A stretch of 64,000 bases of DNA from Laguncularia racemosa. Taxonomy: Eukaryota > Streptophyta > Magnoliopsida > Myrtales > Combretaceae. The notes under the pieces are model-generated. The model was not told the origin of the DNA. It saw nothing but the letters and a program-made list of their open reading frames with translations, and did not search any database. The stretch is from contig JBBMOL010000039.1 in the NCBI GenBank assembly GCA_037954665.1, positions 2,232,001 to 2,296,000 of the forward strand, in the 5' to 3' direction. Made by a program: the position numbers and the translations under genes. Shown here one piece after another: positions 1 through 12,959 of the stretch (position 1 is its first letter; each line of letters begins with the position of its first letter).

Positions 1-3000
1 TCATATGGTTTTACATTTTAAGAAAATATATTTTCTTAAATAACTAAATATAGTTCAATCTATAAATCAAATCGAGTCAAATCAAAGTTTTATAATGTTA
101 AAAAGTTTATAAATTAAATATCATGGTTTGGCTAAAAGTGATAAAAAATCGAATCACATTTTTATGAACCAAATAATGCCTATTCCAAATGAACACTAGT
201 CTTCTAATGGAATGAATTGGATTTGATTTTTCTCTCCCCCACATCATGATAATAAAAGGCAAAAAATAAAAAATAATAAAAAAGGAAATCAAAATAAAAA
301 AAAAATTAAAAATGCAATCATAAACTCACATGTAGCAAATATGTCAATGCTTGTAACTAATGTTATTATTATATATTGATCAATTGTTACATATTATATA
401 GTTTGTGATTGAATTTATAAAAATTATATTTATTTAAGTATTTTTTATATCAAAATCACATTATTAGAGATTTTTATTAAATATGAAAATAGATTTTTAT
501 TACTTTTCATTATCAATCTTATATTTGAAAAAAAAAAAAGTACAAAGAATGGTAAAAGGTTTTTCCATTTAGAATTGTGATAACACTAAAACACTCATTG
601 CCATTTTACATTACGAATATCCTAAGTGGAATTTGTTTGATCGGGGACTAGAAGAGGAATGTGTTTTTGAATTAATACTAATTTATGTAACTCCATATTA
701 TTGTTTGGCGAAGACTATTCGTTAGAATAAAATTTATGGTACTTCAGAAATTGTTAGTTTAGATTTTGGAGATTTTCATAACCAAGAATCACGGCTAGAT
801 TTGTACTATGCGTATCCTTAGTAGTTAAAACATTTAGGAATCAAGAGTTTTTCTCTCCCAATTTTTGGGGTTTTTTTTTTTTCTTTTCCCCCGAAAAAGG
901 TTTTGTAAAGCTTGATAAATATGTTATAATTCTACTAAAATAATCAACAAAGTTTTCTGCAATATGGAATCATGTGCTAATTATAGTCTATGAAAATAAA
1001 TATATATTAATGAAAAAGATGTGTTGGATGCAAATATGGGGAAAAAAATCGATATCTTTAACAATTTTATGCGTATTCATCATAAAAATGCTAATTATAA
1101 TATATAGTATTTAATCTATAAATGCTTTTATTTTTAATTTTGCCATTTTTATTTTTTCACTATTAATTTTTTTTATTTTTTAGCCAACTATTATCATTTA
1201 ATTATGTATCTTTTATTGGTTATTTGGCTTTGAAAAATATATAAATTATGATAATTCAATTTTAGTATTATCAATACCAAGTAATGTTATAATTTAAGGA
1301 TGATCCAATTTAACGATTATCAATATCAATTTGTAAAAAAATATAAGGAAATCTAATAATGACATTATTAATGACACTATGAATAAAAGTAGGATGAATG
1401 CATGAACCAATATTACATTATAAATAAATAAAATCATTTCAATCTTTTTAAATATCAGTAATATAGCATTAAGTGAAATTTAACTTTCCAACAAAATCAT
1501 AAATTACTCAATTAATTTAAATTATCACTACTTACTATTTGAAGTACTTTAATTAAGAAAATATTTGCATATAAAAAAAAACTTTTTATCCATAGAATTA
1601 GTAAAATTTCTTAATTATTTTATTCTATATTATCATTAATAGATTACATTATCAATTACATTAAAATATTCGAAATGACTAAGTTTTATGCCATATTTTA
1701 TGTAAAAATATGCTTCATATTAAAGATTTATCTTTGTCACATTAATTTTCATATTTTATATTTTTGATACATTTTTATAAGCCACTATCTTGTCATTAAA
1801 TAATACTTTTTTAAAATATATAAAAACATTAAATTATGTCTACATTTGCTATTTCAAAAAATAAAATTATAATTATAATTCAAACTTTTATCTATGCTCT
1901 ATATTCGAGAAAATAACAATATCATATAAATCACTTTTGAGTGGCTACATTATAGAATTTCCTAACATATACCAAAAATGTTAAAACATACATGAGTTAT
2001 TGCCATAGTCAATAACATGCTAAAGTTTGGGGCATAAATAATGTTATGAATCAAAGATATCAAATCCATAACGAAAATGGAATTAATTGTTACTAAACAT
2101 TTACTAGTGGAAGTTACACAACATCCAAAATGGAAAACTTGCACCTTACAATTAATTTAGGGATTGCAAATTTTAGAGGGCTAAAGTACAAATAAATTAA
2201 AATGGGCTCGGCTAAAAAATAACATAGGCTAATTCTTTGGCTCTCTCATTTGTCAACCATCAAGATCATTCAATTCTGGCTGTTGATTACCAAACACTAT
2301 AAATTCTACTGAGCTTCTCACTTCTTAGAACTAACGTTCAACTACCTTGTTTCAAAGTATCAAAGGTCCAACTCAAGATTAGAAAATCAAAGACTCTTAC
2401 AGTCAAGTTACTCTTACCGTATAACAAGAGTTGAAAAGTGAAAATCTTCTTTAACTATCACAAAAGTGCAAGAGCTTCTTCCTAATACCTGGGTGTGTTG
2501 TTATTCTAAACATACATGTATTACATGCACATCACTTTCAACCTTCTACCAAAGGTTTGAAGATATTTATCTAGATTTGGTTTAATTTCCTTTATGCTTT
2601 CACTCATTTAATGAATTTAAATCCTAATTAGTGGCTATAAATGTTTAAGCTCAAAAGACCTCATTAAAATCAATCAATTTGAGCTTAAATACATATCAAA
2701 GAAAGACGATAAACCTCAAGCTTATGCTAAGCTTCATTTATGGTTGATTTGAGCTTTATCTTCCAATATAAAATCATTACTAAAAATAAAACACCTCACT
2801 AAACTTGAAATATGCATCAAACACACTTGAATTTATTCTAAAGGAACAAACTTTACTTTAAAATCCTATGATGAAATTCCCTTCTAAACTAGAACTTTTT
2901 ATAAACACTCTTGACTAAAATCAACACCACAAAGCACTCCACTTTGGCACCTTCTTTTGATCATACTAAAATTACACTTCATATTTTAAAAACAACTTAG

Positions 3001-4222
3001 AGAAGCTTTAAGTTGATGATCCTTCACCACTCTAGCATGCCACTCTAAAGCAAGCCACCACTACTACCATGTTTGTCGCATCTAGGAGTGGTGGTTTAAC
3101 ACAACTCTTACTACTAGTGAACACTCAGGTATCCTAAGTGAACTAGAACTCAATCTCCACTCTCTCTATCCAGCTTGACCAATGCAATTTTAATTGGAGC
3201 CCTTCATTTAATCTTTCTTTTTTTTTTCTTTTGTTCTTTCTTACTATACTTACTATTAATAAATTTAAAAAGAAATGAAAAATAATATATTTAATTTCAA
3301 TTAATTTTCTAGGATTTTTGTGTGATTAGTTTTTTAAAGAAATAATGAAAAAAAAAAAGTTTTTAGTTTTCAATAGCAAGTCTTTGTTATGTTACTTTTG
3401 TTTAAATATCTTTCAAAAAATTAGAATTGGTAAATAAAATAAAATTAACAATAAAAAGTTTTAGAAAGAAAGAAAAGCAATCACTTTGAAAAAAAAATGA
3501 AAAGAAAAAACTATGATAACTTGATTATAAATAGTAGGCATGCAGACACCCTCTATAATGACTTAAAAGATAAAAAAAAATCTTAAAAATAGAAAACATT
3601 TTTCATAAAAAAAAAAAAAACTTCTTTTTCCTTGAATGAAAAAACTTCTTCCTAAAATATTTTTTTGTAAAAATAGCAGAATAACTTTTCAAAGTAAGAA
3701 AAGTCCTTTGAATATATATATACTGGTAATAAAATCTTTAAAAAGATTATAAAAATTTCAAAACAGTTTTGTTTCCCATAAAGACTTTCTGTTCATGTTA
3801 GCTAGTCAAATTTGAGAGAAAAAAAATCAAACCTTCTATAGTTAAAAAAAATTACTTTTTAATTATTAATTATATTGGCTTTAAACTCTAATGTCCTCAA
3901 ACTTTAAATTTCTTGATTTTAAGAGACCAATGTTTTGGTTAAAATTACCTCACCCAATTAATTTTAATATTTTATTTTTTCAACTATGGTCGATGGCAAC
4001 TCCAAAATATTTCTTGAAGAAAAAGTATACTTTCTTTAACTTTTTATTGAGCGGTTTGTATTAAGTCAAGCTTAATATAAATTAAAAATTAAGGGAAAAA
4101 TTTTTCAAGCTCATCCATAGTAATCTTCATGAGCAATTTGTATTAAGTGGGTCAACAAATTGAACCGTATGTTTTAAGCTTGGTACAATTTGTGTTAAGC
4201 CTATTCTTGTTTTTACTGCTAC
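1..4222. other. AT-rich intergenic DNA, no gene seen
   Basis: Very AT-rich sequence with long A and T runs and no reading frame that resembles a protein family. The part around 2200-3200 is slightly richer in C and could be old retroelement LTR sequence, but no paired copy is visible. Near 4050-4200 the word TTTGTATTAAG recurs three times with small changes, as a short degenerate repeat just before the Copia element. Confidence 0.6.
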
Positions 4223-4458
4223 TATTAGATATATTGGATATGTTAGTATAGTTATAGTTTTGTGTACACAAGTGTAGTGTAGGATATGTATAACATATAT
4301 GTATTGCTGTATAGCTTAAAAATAACTAACTTTACTCTTTAGTTTGTATAGCTACAAAAACATTACAAAATTAGTTTTTTTTTCTCTCTTTCAGTTTTCC
4401 AATTTCTTGTTTTCCAGCTTCTTCTTCTTCTTCGTCATTTCATTTCTTTACTTTTATC
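4223..4458 (+). repeat. 5' LTR of Copia-1
   Basis: The first 155 bp or so match the 3' copy at 9132-9280, including the shared words GTATAGTTATAGTTTTGTG and GTAGTGTAGGATATGTATAA. The remainder (about 4381-4458) is a pyrimidine-rich stretch missing from the 3' copy. It ends just before a sequence resembling the usual TGGTATCAGAGC primer site. The first base pair is TA instead of the usual TG, probably a mutation. Confidence 0.75.
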
Positions 4459-4500
4459 ATGTTATCCATGCAGTGATTTTTGCTTCCTTCTAATCAACAA

Positions 4501-7500
4501 TGAGTATTTCTCCATTAGAGGATATTTCATCACCATCCTATATTCATCATTCAAATTTGCATAACTTTATCTCAATTATTTTGGTGTTAACTAGGTTGAA
4601 TTACAATACTTGGAGCCGATCTTTTCTTTTAGCTCTATCAATTCATAACAAAGTTGGTTTCATTGATGGTTCAATTCCTATTCCATCAAAGGATAATTCT
4701 ATTTTTCCAATTTGGAGCAGGCACAATAATTAAATTGTAGCATGGCTTCTAAGATCAATCTCAATTATTTTGGTGTTAATTGGGTTGAATTACAATACTT
4801 GGAGCCAATCTTTTCTTTTAGCTCTATCAATTCATAACAAAGTTAGTTTCATTGATAGTTCAATTCCTATTCCATCAAAGGATAATTCTATTTTTCCGAT
4901 TTGGAGCAAGCACAATAATTAAATTGTAGCATGGCTTCTAAGATCAATATCATCTCCGATTACTTCTACTATGATTTACATGAACTCAACCAAGTAAATT
5001 TAGGACAAATTATAGGTCAGATTCCCGCAACCTAATGATACATGAATTTGTCAATTATATCATCTACTTAGTACTATAGTTTAAGGTAATAAATATGTTG
5101 ATGATTACTTCACTAAATTGAATATCATTTGGGAAGAATTAAGAAATTTTTTATCTTTACCACATTGTTCTTGTGGATCTTGTGATCATAAGTGTTTTGA
5201 TAAATCTGTGAAAATGGCATAGAAAGGTTATGTTTTTAAATTTCTTAATGGATTGAATAAAAATTTTTCGACTCTTAGATCGCAAATTTTAGTTCTAAAA
5301 CTATTTCCGTTGTTGGATGAGGCTTGTAATCTAGTTGTTAAATATGAGTTTCAAAGGTCAAATAGGCCAAATAATTTAGTTATTACTAATGCTTCAACTA
5401 TGGTTAGTACTAACATGAGTAAACAGAGAAATAGAAATGATTTAGTCTATGCTTATTGTCATAAGAAAGGACATCCGAAGGAGAAGTGTTATAAGTTGAT
5501 TAAATTTCCTCCACACTTTAAGTTCAACAATAAGTCGAGAATGCTATCATGTTATTTCTAAAGCTATTGGAGATATTGCTGTTAGTAATGATCGTAGTAC
5601 AAGTGCACCTATTTCTGGAGGGTTGTTTCTAATACAAGTTCAAATATTGCTGGTTTTTCAAAAGATCAAATTCTTCATCTTTTAAATTAACTAAATGTCT
5701 CAAAAGGTTCTAGCTCTAATTGTTCTTCATCATCTACTGCTTGTCAAGTGTCTTACTTGCAGAATAGTTCATCTAGTAATGCAGTTCACACAAATCGCAC
5801 AATAGGTACTTCATTATCTAACAATTATAATAATTTTTCTCCAAGCAGTTTTGTAACTTAGATACTTGATTTAGGTGCTTTTGATCATATGATTAGTTCA
5901 CTTGATCTTTTCTATTCTTACACTTTAATTCAAAATAGTTACGTTCAATTACCAAATAAATAATGTTTGCAAGCCACACATATAGGTTCAGTGATAATTT
6001 CTTCTCAATTAGTTCTTTACAATGTTCTTTTCCTTCCTTCATTTAAGCTCAATCTCATCTCAATTTCAAAATTGCTATTTGATAACAAGCATGCAGTTTT
6101 ATTTACTAAGAGTGTTGCTTTCATTCAGGCCTCTTCCACTCTAAAAGTGACTAGTCAAGCCAAGGCTAAGTTTAGGTTGCATTGTTGGAGCAAAATGTAT
6201 CTTTTTGAGATTGTAAGACTGTTGATTTTCTATGTAAAACACTTGAGACATCTTTTGTTTCACACATTCTTCATGATTTGTCAAATAAGTTTGATTTGTG
6301 GCATTATAGATTTAGCCATCCATCTCTTGATAGAATGAGAGATATTCATAAATTAGATAAGTCTATTGCCTATAATAAGTTTAAGTGTTTCATTTGTCCC
6401 TTGGCAAAAAAACAACATCTTCCATGCCATTTACATCTTAGAAATACAACTTGTGCCTTTAAATTAGTTCATATTGACATATGGGGACCACATGCTACTT
6501 TTACTTTAGAAGGGAATAAATATTTTCTTACTATAATTGATGATTACACAGGAACTTCTTGGGTATATCTTTTGAAAGCTAAACACGAAGTGTCTTTGAT
6601 CATTCTTGCCTTCTACAAATTGGTTCCTAATCAATTTGGTTATCATATTAAGATAATTCACACAGATAATGGTCGCAAGTTTTTCTTATCTGATTTCTAT
6701 TCTTCAAATGGTATTATTCATCAAGTGTCACATATAGAAACGGCATAACAAAATGGTGTGGTGGAATGCAAGCATCAACATTTACATTCGATTGCTAGAG
6801 CACTTCTTTTTCAGTCTTCATTACCCATATGTTTTTAGGGAGATGCAATATTATCTATTACTCATATTATCAATCGTATTCCCACTTTTGTTCTCAAGGA
6901 TCTACTCTATATCAACTTTTGTTTCAAAAATTGCCTTCATATTCTCATCTTCGTGTCTTTGGATTTCTATGTTTCTCATCTACTCTTAAAAGAGGTCATA
7001 ATAAATTTCATCCTTATTTCTATCCTTGTGTATTTGTTGGTTATCCTTTAGGCACTAAAGGCTACAAGTTGTATGATCTAATAGAAAAGAAATATATTTG
7101 TTAACGGATGTGAATTTTGTTGAGCATGTTTTCCCTTTTCGAGTAGCATCTATTTTCTGCTCTAATTAAGAATGATACATCCTTATATTTAGCTTTACCA
7201 CCTGATATAACATCTTCATATGTAGATCATATTTTTTTCCTAGTTTCCTAATACACATCATGTTTCTGATTCTCCCGTTGCCCCTAGTATACATTTTGAT
7301 CCTAATGCTTTTGTTTCCAATGATTTTGTTAATTCCACTTTGCAATTTGTTCCTAATATCTCTAATTCTCCTCATTCTTTATCTCTTCAACGTAGTAGTA
7401 GACCATCTAAACTTCCTTTATATCTTGTGATTATCATCATAGTCTTGTCTTAGCTAACTCATCCCTTGATTCCTCAATTTCTAGTCATTCTTCCACTACT

Positions 7501-9061
7501 CATCCAATACAAAATTTTGTCTTTTGCTTCTTTGTCTTTTCCATTTCATGGTTTTACTATTTAGATAACCAAACGTTTTGAGCCATCTTCTTATAGTCAA
7601 GCTAAGAACCTAGAGCCATGGTCTAAAGCTATAGATGAAGAACTAGAAGCTTTAAAAACTAATACGTGGATTGTCATACTTTTACCTTTAGGAAAACATA
7701 CTATAGGCTATAAATGGGTTTACAAACTCAAGACAAAAGCTAATGGTTGTACTGATCGATATAAATCCATATTAGTGATTAGTGCATATAGTCAAAAAGA
7801 AGGTTTTGATTTTACTAAAATATTTAGTCCAGTTATTAAACACACAACTGTTCGATTATTTTTTTGTTTAACTGATGTATTCAACTGGCATATTCATCGA
7901 ATGGACGTTCATAATGCTTTCTTAAATGGTGATTTACTTGAAGAGGTGTATATGGATATTCCACCGGGATTAGAAGTTAAGGGGGAGCCTTCTAATAGTG
8001 GGAAGCTTGTCTGTAGACTTAATAAGTCATTGTACAGACTTAAATAAGCATCCAAGCAATGGAATGCTAAACTCACTACTTCTCTTTTAGCATTTGGTTT
8101 TCAACAATCTTGTTGTGATTACTCTTTGTTTACTAAAGGATCTGGGAATGATATTGTGTTAGTCTATGTTGATGATCTTGCAATTGCTAGCAAGAATCTT
8201 TCTCTCATTGAATAGTTTAAGGATTTCCTTCATACACAATTCTAAATCAAGGATCTAGGAGTTCTAAAGCATTTGATTGGGCTTGAGCTTGCATGTTCTA
8301 CACAGGGTTTAGTCTTATCTCAATGCAAGTTTGCTTTAAATCTATTACAAGACACTAGTTTTCTTGGTTCTTAGTCTACTAATACTCCAATTGTTGTACA
8401 TCATAGGTTATCTCATGAGGATGATTATGAATTTATTGATGCTACAAGCTATAGACACATCATTAGTAAACTTTTGTATTGGACAATCATAAGGCTTGAT
8501 ATTACATACTTTGTTCACATTCTTAGCCATTTTATGGACAAACCTCGTCGTACAGATCAATTGGTTTTAGATCGAGTGTTATGTTATATCAAAAATACTA
8601 TTGGTCAAGGAATTTTCTTTTCTAATACTTCTTATTTAGTTATTCGGGCATATAGTGATAGTGATTGGGGTGGTTGTCAGGATACTAGATGTTCTACTAC
8701 TTGTTTTTGTATATTCCTTGGTGACTCTCTTATTAGTTGGAAATCTAAAAAGCAATCTACTATCTCCAAAAGTTCAGCATAATCCGAATACCGTGCGTTG
8801 GCATCTACTACTTGCGAAATTGTTTAGTTTCTTGTTTAGTTACAAGAATTTCAAGTTTTATGTTCTAAAGGACTAGTTCAACTCTTTTGTGACAATCAAT
8901 CTACTCTTCATGTTGCTCAAAACTCGGTTTTTCATGAACGAACTAAACATTTGGAGATGGACTTACATTTTGTGCGTGATAAAGTGGCTACAAATGTTGT
9001 TCTACCTATTCATGTGCCAAGTTTAAAGCAAATTGCAAATTTACCAAAGGATTTACTGTAG
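4501..9061 (+). pseudogene. Copia-1 gag-pol remnant (GAG-PR-INT-RT-RH)
   Basis: The ATG at 4501 opens a gag frame that soon stops. A damaged zinc knuckle follows near 5450-5500, with the first Cys replaced by Tyr. The protease motif reads D-L-G-A at 5868-5879 where D-S-G-A is usual. Integrase spans about 6280-6860, with H-I-D-I-W-G-P near 6470 and H-T-D-N-G at 6659-6673. The third acidic residue survives in a V-V-E-C-K-H context near 6755. Reverse transcriptase covers about 7600-8350 and keeps an intact Y-V-D-D at 8165-8176. RNase H follows, with S-D-S-D-W-G-G at about 8655-8676 and R-T-K-H near 8940. In-frame stops occur in every domain, so no functional polyprotein can be made. Confidence 0.9.
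4571..4948 (+). repeat. Two-copy 189-bp tandem duplication in Copia-1 gag
   Basis: Positions 4571-4759 and 4760-4948 are near-identical direct copies, both starting CTCAATTATTTTGGTGTTAA. The 189-bp period is exactly 63 codons. The few differences, such as G/A changes, show that the copies have started to diverge. The duplication lies in the N-terminal gag domain. Confidence 0.9.
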
Positions 9062-9131
9062 AATAATTTTGATTCTTATTATGCAAGATGGAAGTCATTA
9101 ATATATACTCTCCATCTTGAGGGAGGGGGAG

Positions 9132-9280
9132 TATTAGATATATTAGATATATTAGTATAGTTATAGTTTTGTGTACACACATGTAGTGTAGGATATGTAT
9201 AACATATATATATATATTGTTGTATAGCTTAAAAATAACCAACTTTACACAATTACAAAAACAAAACAAAATTAGTTTTT
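9132..9280 (+). repeat. 3' LTR of Copia-1 (truncated)
   Basis: It follows the purine tract ending at 9131 and matches the first 155 bp or so of the 5' LTR, with an expanded ATATAT run at 9206-9218. Similarity to the 5' copy stops at about 9280, just after ATTAGTTTTT, so the last 80 bp or so are missing. The next bases are a primer-site-like sequence belonging to a different element. Confidence 0.8.
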
Positions 9281-9286
9281 AACAAC

Positions 9287-10340
9287 AATTGGCATCAAAG
9301 CAACTGTGCTCTTTCAATAGGTTATTTTCCTAATACCTTGAAGTGATGTTAAAGTGTGGTTGAAATTAAGTTCGTTTTGTCAAGACTAGTGTGTGTTTTT
9401 TGAAAGTAGTGTTATCTAATATATTGAATTCTTTTCCTAAAGTTGGATCCATATCTATTGTGTGTGATAATTAAATGTTTGAGAATATAATCATGTGTCA
9501 ATCAAAGGAAACCCAACCTAATAGAAAATATAGCATGAGAAAGGATCAAAAGAAAGGAAATTTCTAAAACAATAATTGTGTGCTTTAAATGCCAAAAACT
9601 AGGTCACACCTATAGAGAATGTCCAAAACTCAATCAAAACAATTATAAGGCAAGAAAATCTCATAAAGAAGAAAGTGTGTCAAAATTGTGCTTGATGGCA
9701 AATTCATAGGAATATTTTGACTCCAAAGAATGCTCAAATTTTGATAATAAAAATTTGTCAAATGATGTATATGTAGAAATTAAAAAAGCCATTCAATGTG
9801 TTCTCTAGAGCAAATGCCAAGATTTCCAACTAAACAATGAGAATAAGACTTTGAGACAAGATTGAAAGTCTTAAAGAAACTAATCAAACTCTAATAGAAG
9901 AAAATGATCTCCTACGGAGGAGAAAGAGTCAACAATTCAAGTGAAAAATCCTCTAGTAACATTGAAATAGGAAACCAAGGAGCTCAATGTGAAATAATAC
10001 CTTTAATAAGTTTACCAAAAATGAAGAGAAACTCAATAATCTTATAACAAGTTAGAAGCTCAACAACAATATAAAAAGGGAATTGCTTTTAAAGGAGAAT
10101 GCTCAATCTCTACAAACAATATTTGTTAAAACCAAGGACACAAATATTAAACAAAATGACTATAAAGAAAAAAAGGTACAAATCAATCACTTGAAAGAAA
10201 GAAAGTTTTCCTTCATAAGGAAGAACATAAGAAGATACTACAATTACTTATTTTAGAAGTATAGATCTCAAAACTATCCATGCCAAAATCAGAATTTTCC
10301 ATAACTTCTCATGCTATTCCTGTAATTAAAAAAAAAAAAA
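9287..10340 (+). pseudogene. Copia gag fragment with intact zinc knuckle (Copia-3)
   Basis: A primer-site-like TGGCATCAAAGC at 9290-9301 introduces a gag-like region. An intact CCHC zinc knuckle (C-x2-C-x4-H-x4-C) is encoded at 9581-9622, preceded by a basic segment. Downstream is a Lys/Glu/Asn-rich, coiled-coil-like stretch with stops and shifts, as in the long gag C-terminus of some Copia lineages. No protease, integrase or reverse transcriptase follows, so this is a 5' fragment. Its knuckle differs from that of Copia-1, so it is not a duplicate of that element. Confidence 0.7.
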
Positions 10341-11139
10341 AAGAGAGAGAGACAAACTGTTTTTATGAAAATGAAAAAATAAGACAAGAAAGTTACGAAA
10401 GGAAAAATCTTAAATTGGCTTGGGTAAGAAAGGAAAATTAATTTTTTCCATATAAAATGCGGTTTTTATTGCACTCACCTTTAGCATTTAATTTTTGGAA
10501 AATATAAAAACTTTTCATTTTCAGTACTTGAAACGCTCTTTTAACATGCGAAAAGGAACCTTTTCAAATATCTTTAAGAAAAAATATTTATTAATATTGA
10601 TACAGTAACATATAGTCGTACCCATCTAAAAACTCCAAACACCTTCTCTCCAGTCAAACTCAGCACCACAAATCCAAATCCGAAAATCTCAAGAGAACTG
10701 TTTCACTCTCGAAATCATATTCTTAAAATGATGAGGCCGCTCAAAACAAAAGCTATATTAACGAAGTCACAGGTTCCAAGGTAGAATCTTTTGAATCCAG
10801 TTTTCATGAACAAAAGTTTCCTTTGCTCAAAAGATGGGAAAAGGGAATGCAAATGAAGAACGAGGAATTCCGGAATACAAGTCTCTACACGCAAAGGTTC
10901 TTCCAAAGATGAAGTATGAGGAAATTCCAAATGGCTTAGATAAATTCATCACTACAAAGGTTGTGTAGGTAGACTTCATAGATTTTGATTACTTTCTAGA
11001 GCATGGTATTGATATAAAAAGTATTTTAGAAACAAAGATGAGATGACCTATTTTAAGAAACAGGCGTTAGTGGTAGTTTAAAATCCTTTGAAGGCCAACT
11101 AGAGGCAGACTAATGGCATAGGAAAAATCTTCTCTATAT
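10341..11139. other. Intergenic, no supportable gene
   Basis: It starts with an A-run and a short GA repeat, then AT-rich sequence. From about 10620 it is somewhat less AT-rich, but neither strand gives a frame that resembles a known protein. It may be the upstream part of the gypsy debris that follows. Confidence 0.45.
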
Positions 11140-11640
11140 CAGTTGTCTAGATTAGGGAAAGACTTGTATGGCTGTGATTGATGGAGGCGGTTATGCTGGT
11201 GTCATTTTTGCACATTCGTTAACAAATTAGGGTTGCAAGTTATGTAGCATCCAAAACCTTATAGTCTTCCCTGGAACAATCAGGGGGTTGCACATGTTTA
11301 TAAATAAGTGTCTAGTTATTGGAGAATATACTAGCAAGGTTCTTTGTGATATAGTTTTTATAGATAGTACTCATTTGTTACCGGAAAGACCTTAGCGGTG
11401 TAGCTATGGAGCAACTTATGACTGAGACAGGAACACATGTACCGTTCAGAATTTGAATGCAAGTCAATTGTTTAAATTGCTCGCCATGAGTCCAACAAAA
11501 GTTCGACAAGGAAAGTTTGCATTTTTTAAGGAAACAAAGGGGCAATAGAGTTTGTTCTTCTGTCTAAGGAAATCTTGGTACCAGAAGAAACCAGATTTGA
11601 GGATAAATCTTTTTTAGCCTTATGAAACCATGGAATGAGA
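11140..11640 (+). pseudogene. Ty3/gypsy pol fragment, protease region
   Basis: Conceptual translation across several frames gives I-D-G-G near 11175 (the active-site region of a retroviral-type aspartic protease). This is followed by H-P-K-P-Y near 11253, a C-D-I-V segment near 11345 and H-L-L-P-E-R-P near 11375. That order fits the protease-to-RT linker of plant gypsy polyproteins. Stops and frameshifts are frequent. No reverse transcriptase core follows. Confidence 0.55.
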
Positions 11641-12130
11641 TCGAGGACAAAAGACAAGCCAATTAATACAGGCAGAGCTCAGAAGCGGTTTTAGGCATAT
11701 GGCGACTCAAGAGATTAATCAGTGCAAGATCAATCATGGAAGAGCCCACCAAGAGGCCAACCCAAAGCCGGAACCAAGGGTGGTCGACCAATCATGCCAT
11801 CAGAATCGCTTTAAGGCTAGCTCTTGGCCGGTTCCATGGGATGCATAGGCTTCACTCGTTTTATTTCCTTATTTTATGTTATTTGCTACTATTATATTTA
11901 TGTCCATTCATGATATAAGTCATTTTGTTTAGATGCTATTTTATTTTAATAACTTCCATAAGGGTCCCAAGTTTTATTTATGAGCCTATAAATAAGAAAA
12001 TTCTGATAATAGGTCAAGAAGTTGAGTTTTGAAATTATCTTTCAGTATTGAAACCTTATCTTTGAGACTTTTTGAACATTAAGTAACATATTTTCACTTT
12101 ATTTATAATTTGTGTTCCTATCAATCTAAA
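11641..12130 (+). other. Probable gypsy 3' remnant / LTR-like sequence
   Basis: A basic, Arg/Gln-rich translated stretch (about 11730-11850) is followed by a TATA-like CCTATAAATAAG near 11985 and T-rich sequence, in the manner of plant gypsy LTRs. No second LTR copy is visible, so the boundaries are guesses. Confidence 0.3.
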
Positions 12131-12959
12131 CCTAAATTGTGGTGAAACAATTGATTGACTCAATGTATGACACATCATTTCTTTTAAAACTCATGAAAAT
12201 TTTACAAACAAACTATGTGTAATACCGGTTTGTGATTTGATTGCCAACTAGTTTGATTTTAACACTCGTGCATAATGTCTAATATTGATCTTGTCCATAC
12301 ATTTTTTATTTTCATTCCATAACACACACACACAAAGCCTAAAATTGCACCAAAATATATCTTTGTTGTTTAAAAACCTAAAATTTCAAAATAAGAGCAT
12401 TTCTAAAAAATTTCTTCTTGAAAATAGTGGTAGGAAGAATATCCTTTACATTTTCAATAAATTCAAGATAAATGAATCGAAGAGATGGAAAACAATCATG
12501 CTAAATAGATCTCATTCATTCTTCAACTTTTAGGAGAATTTAAAATCGGTCTTCATTATAAGATAACATTAGTAATAAATGGTGTATCTTTTTTGAAAAT
12601 AGAACACACCAAATCCTTTTAAATATTGAAATTCTTTATTTAATTCTCACTAATAGTTAAATTTAACTTTTATGTATGTAAATCATCACTCTAATGGGCC
12701 CAAATCCGCCACCGAAAGTATGCTCAATTGATATGGTTGGGCTTTCGAGTATTTATGTGTCTTTATGTAGCACATTTAAAAAATATAGCATCTTCGCAGA
12801 TGTGCTAAGTACTATTTACAAGGAATATACGAGTCATTAACAAATATTATTTCATACTTTCACATAAAACATATTTTTGCGACCATCAAAACTTCTTACA
12901 TAGACAATCCATACATTAAAATAGTGGTTTTTATAGCTATACCAGTTATGGCTTTTTAC
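12131..12959. other. AT-rich intergenic DNA
   Basis: No coding potential and no obvious repeat structure apart from a short (AC)n run near 12323. Confidence 0.5.

Larger units (their letters stand above)
4223..9280 (+). mobile_element. Degenerate Ty1/Copia LTR retrotransposon (Copia-1)
   Basis: The element is bounded by two related terminal sequences, both beginning TATTAGATATATT. Inside, the order is gag, aspartic protease, integrase, reverse transcriptase, RNase H, which defines Copia, because integrase precedes reverse transcriptase. A purine tract (about 9118-9131) sits directly before the 3' LTR. A degraded initiator-Met tRNA primer site lies at about 4459-4475. Many stops and frameshifts make it non-autonomous. 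The length of about 5 kb is normal for the superfamily. The 3' LTR is shorter than the 5' one and is followed at once by primer-site and gag sequence of another element. Confidence 0.9.

Noticed and set aside
9582..9622. Treating the zinc knuckle as a cellular CCHC gene
   Set aside because: It follows a retrotransposon primer site and sits in a stop-ridden gag context.
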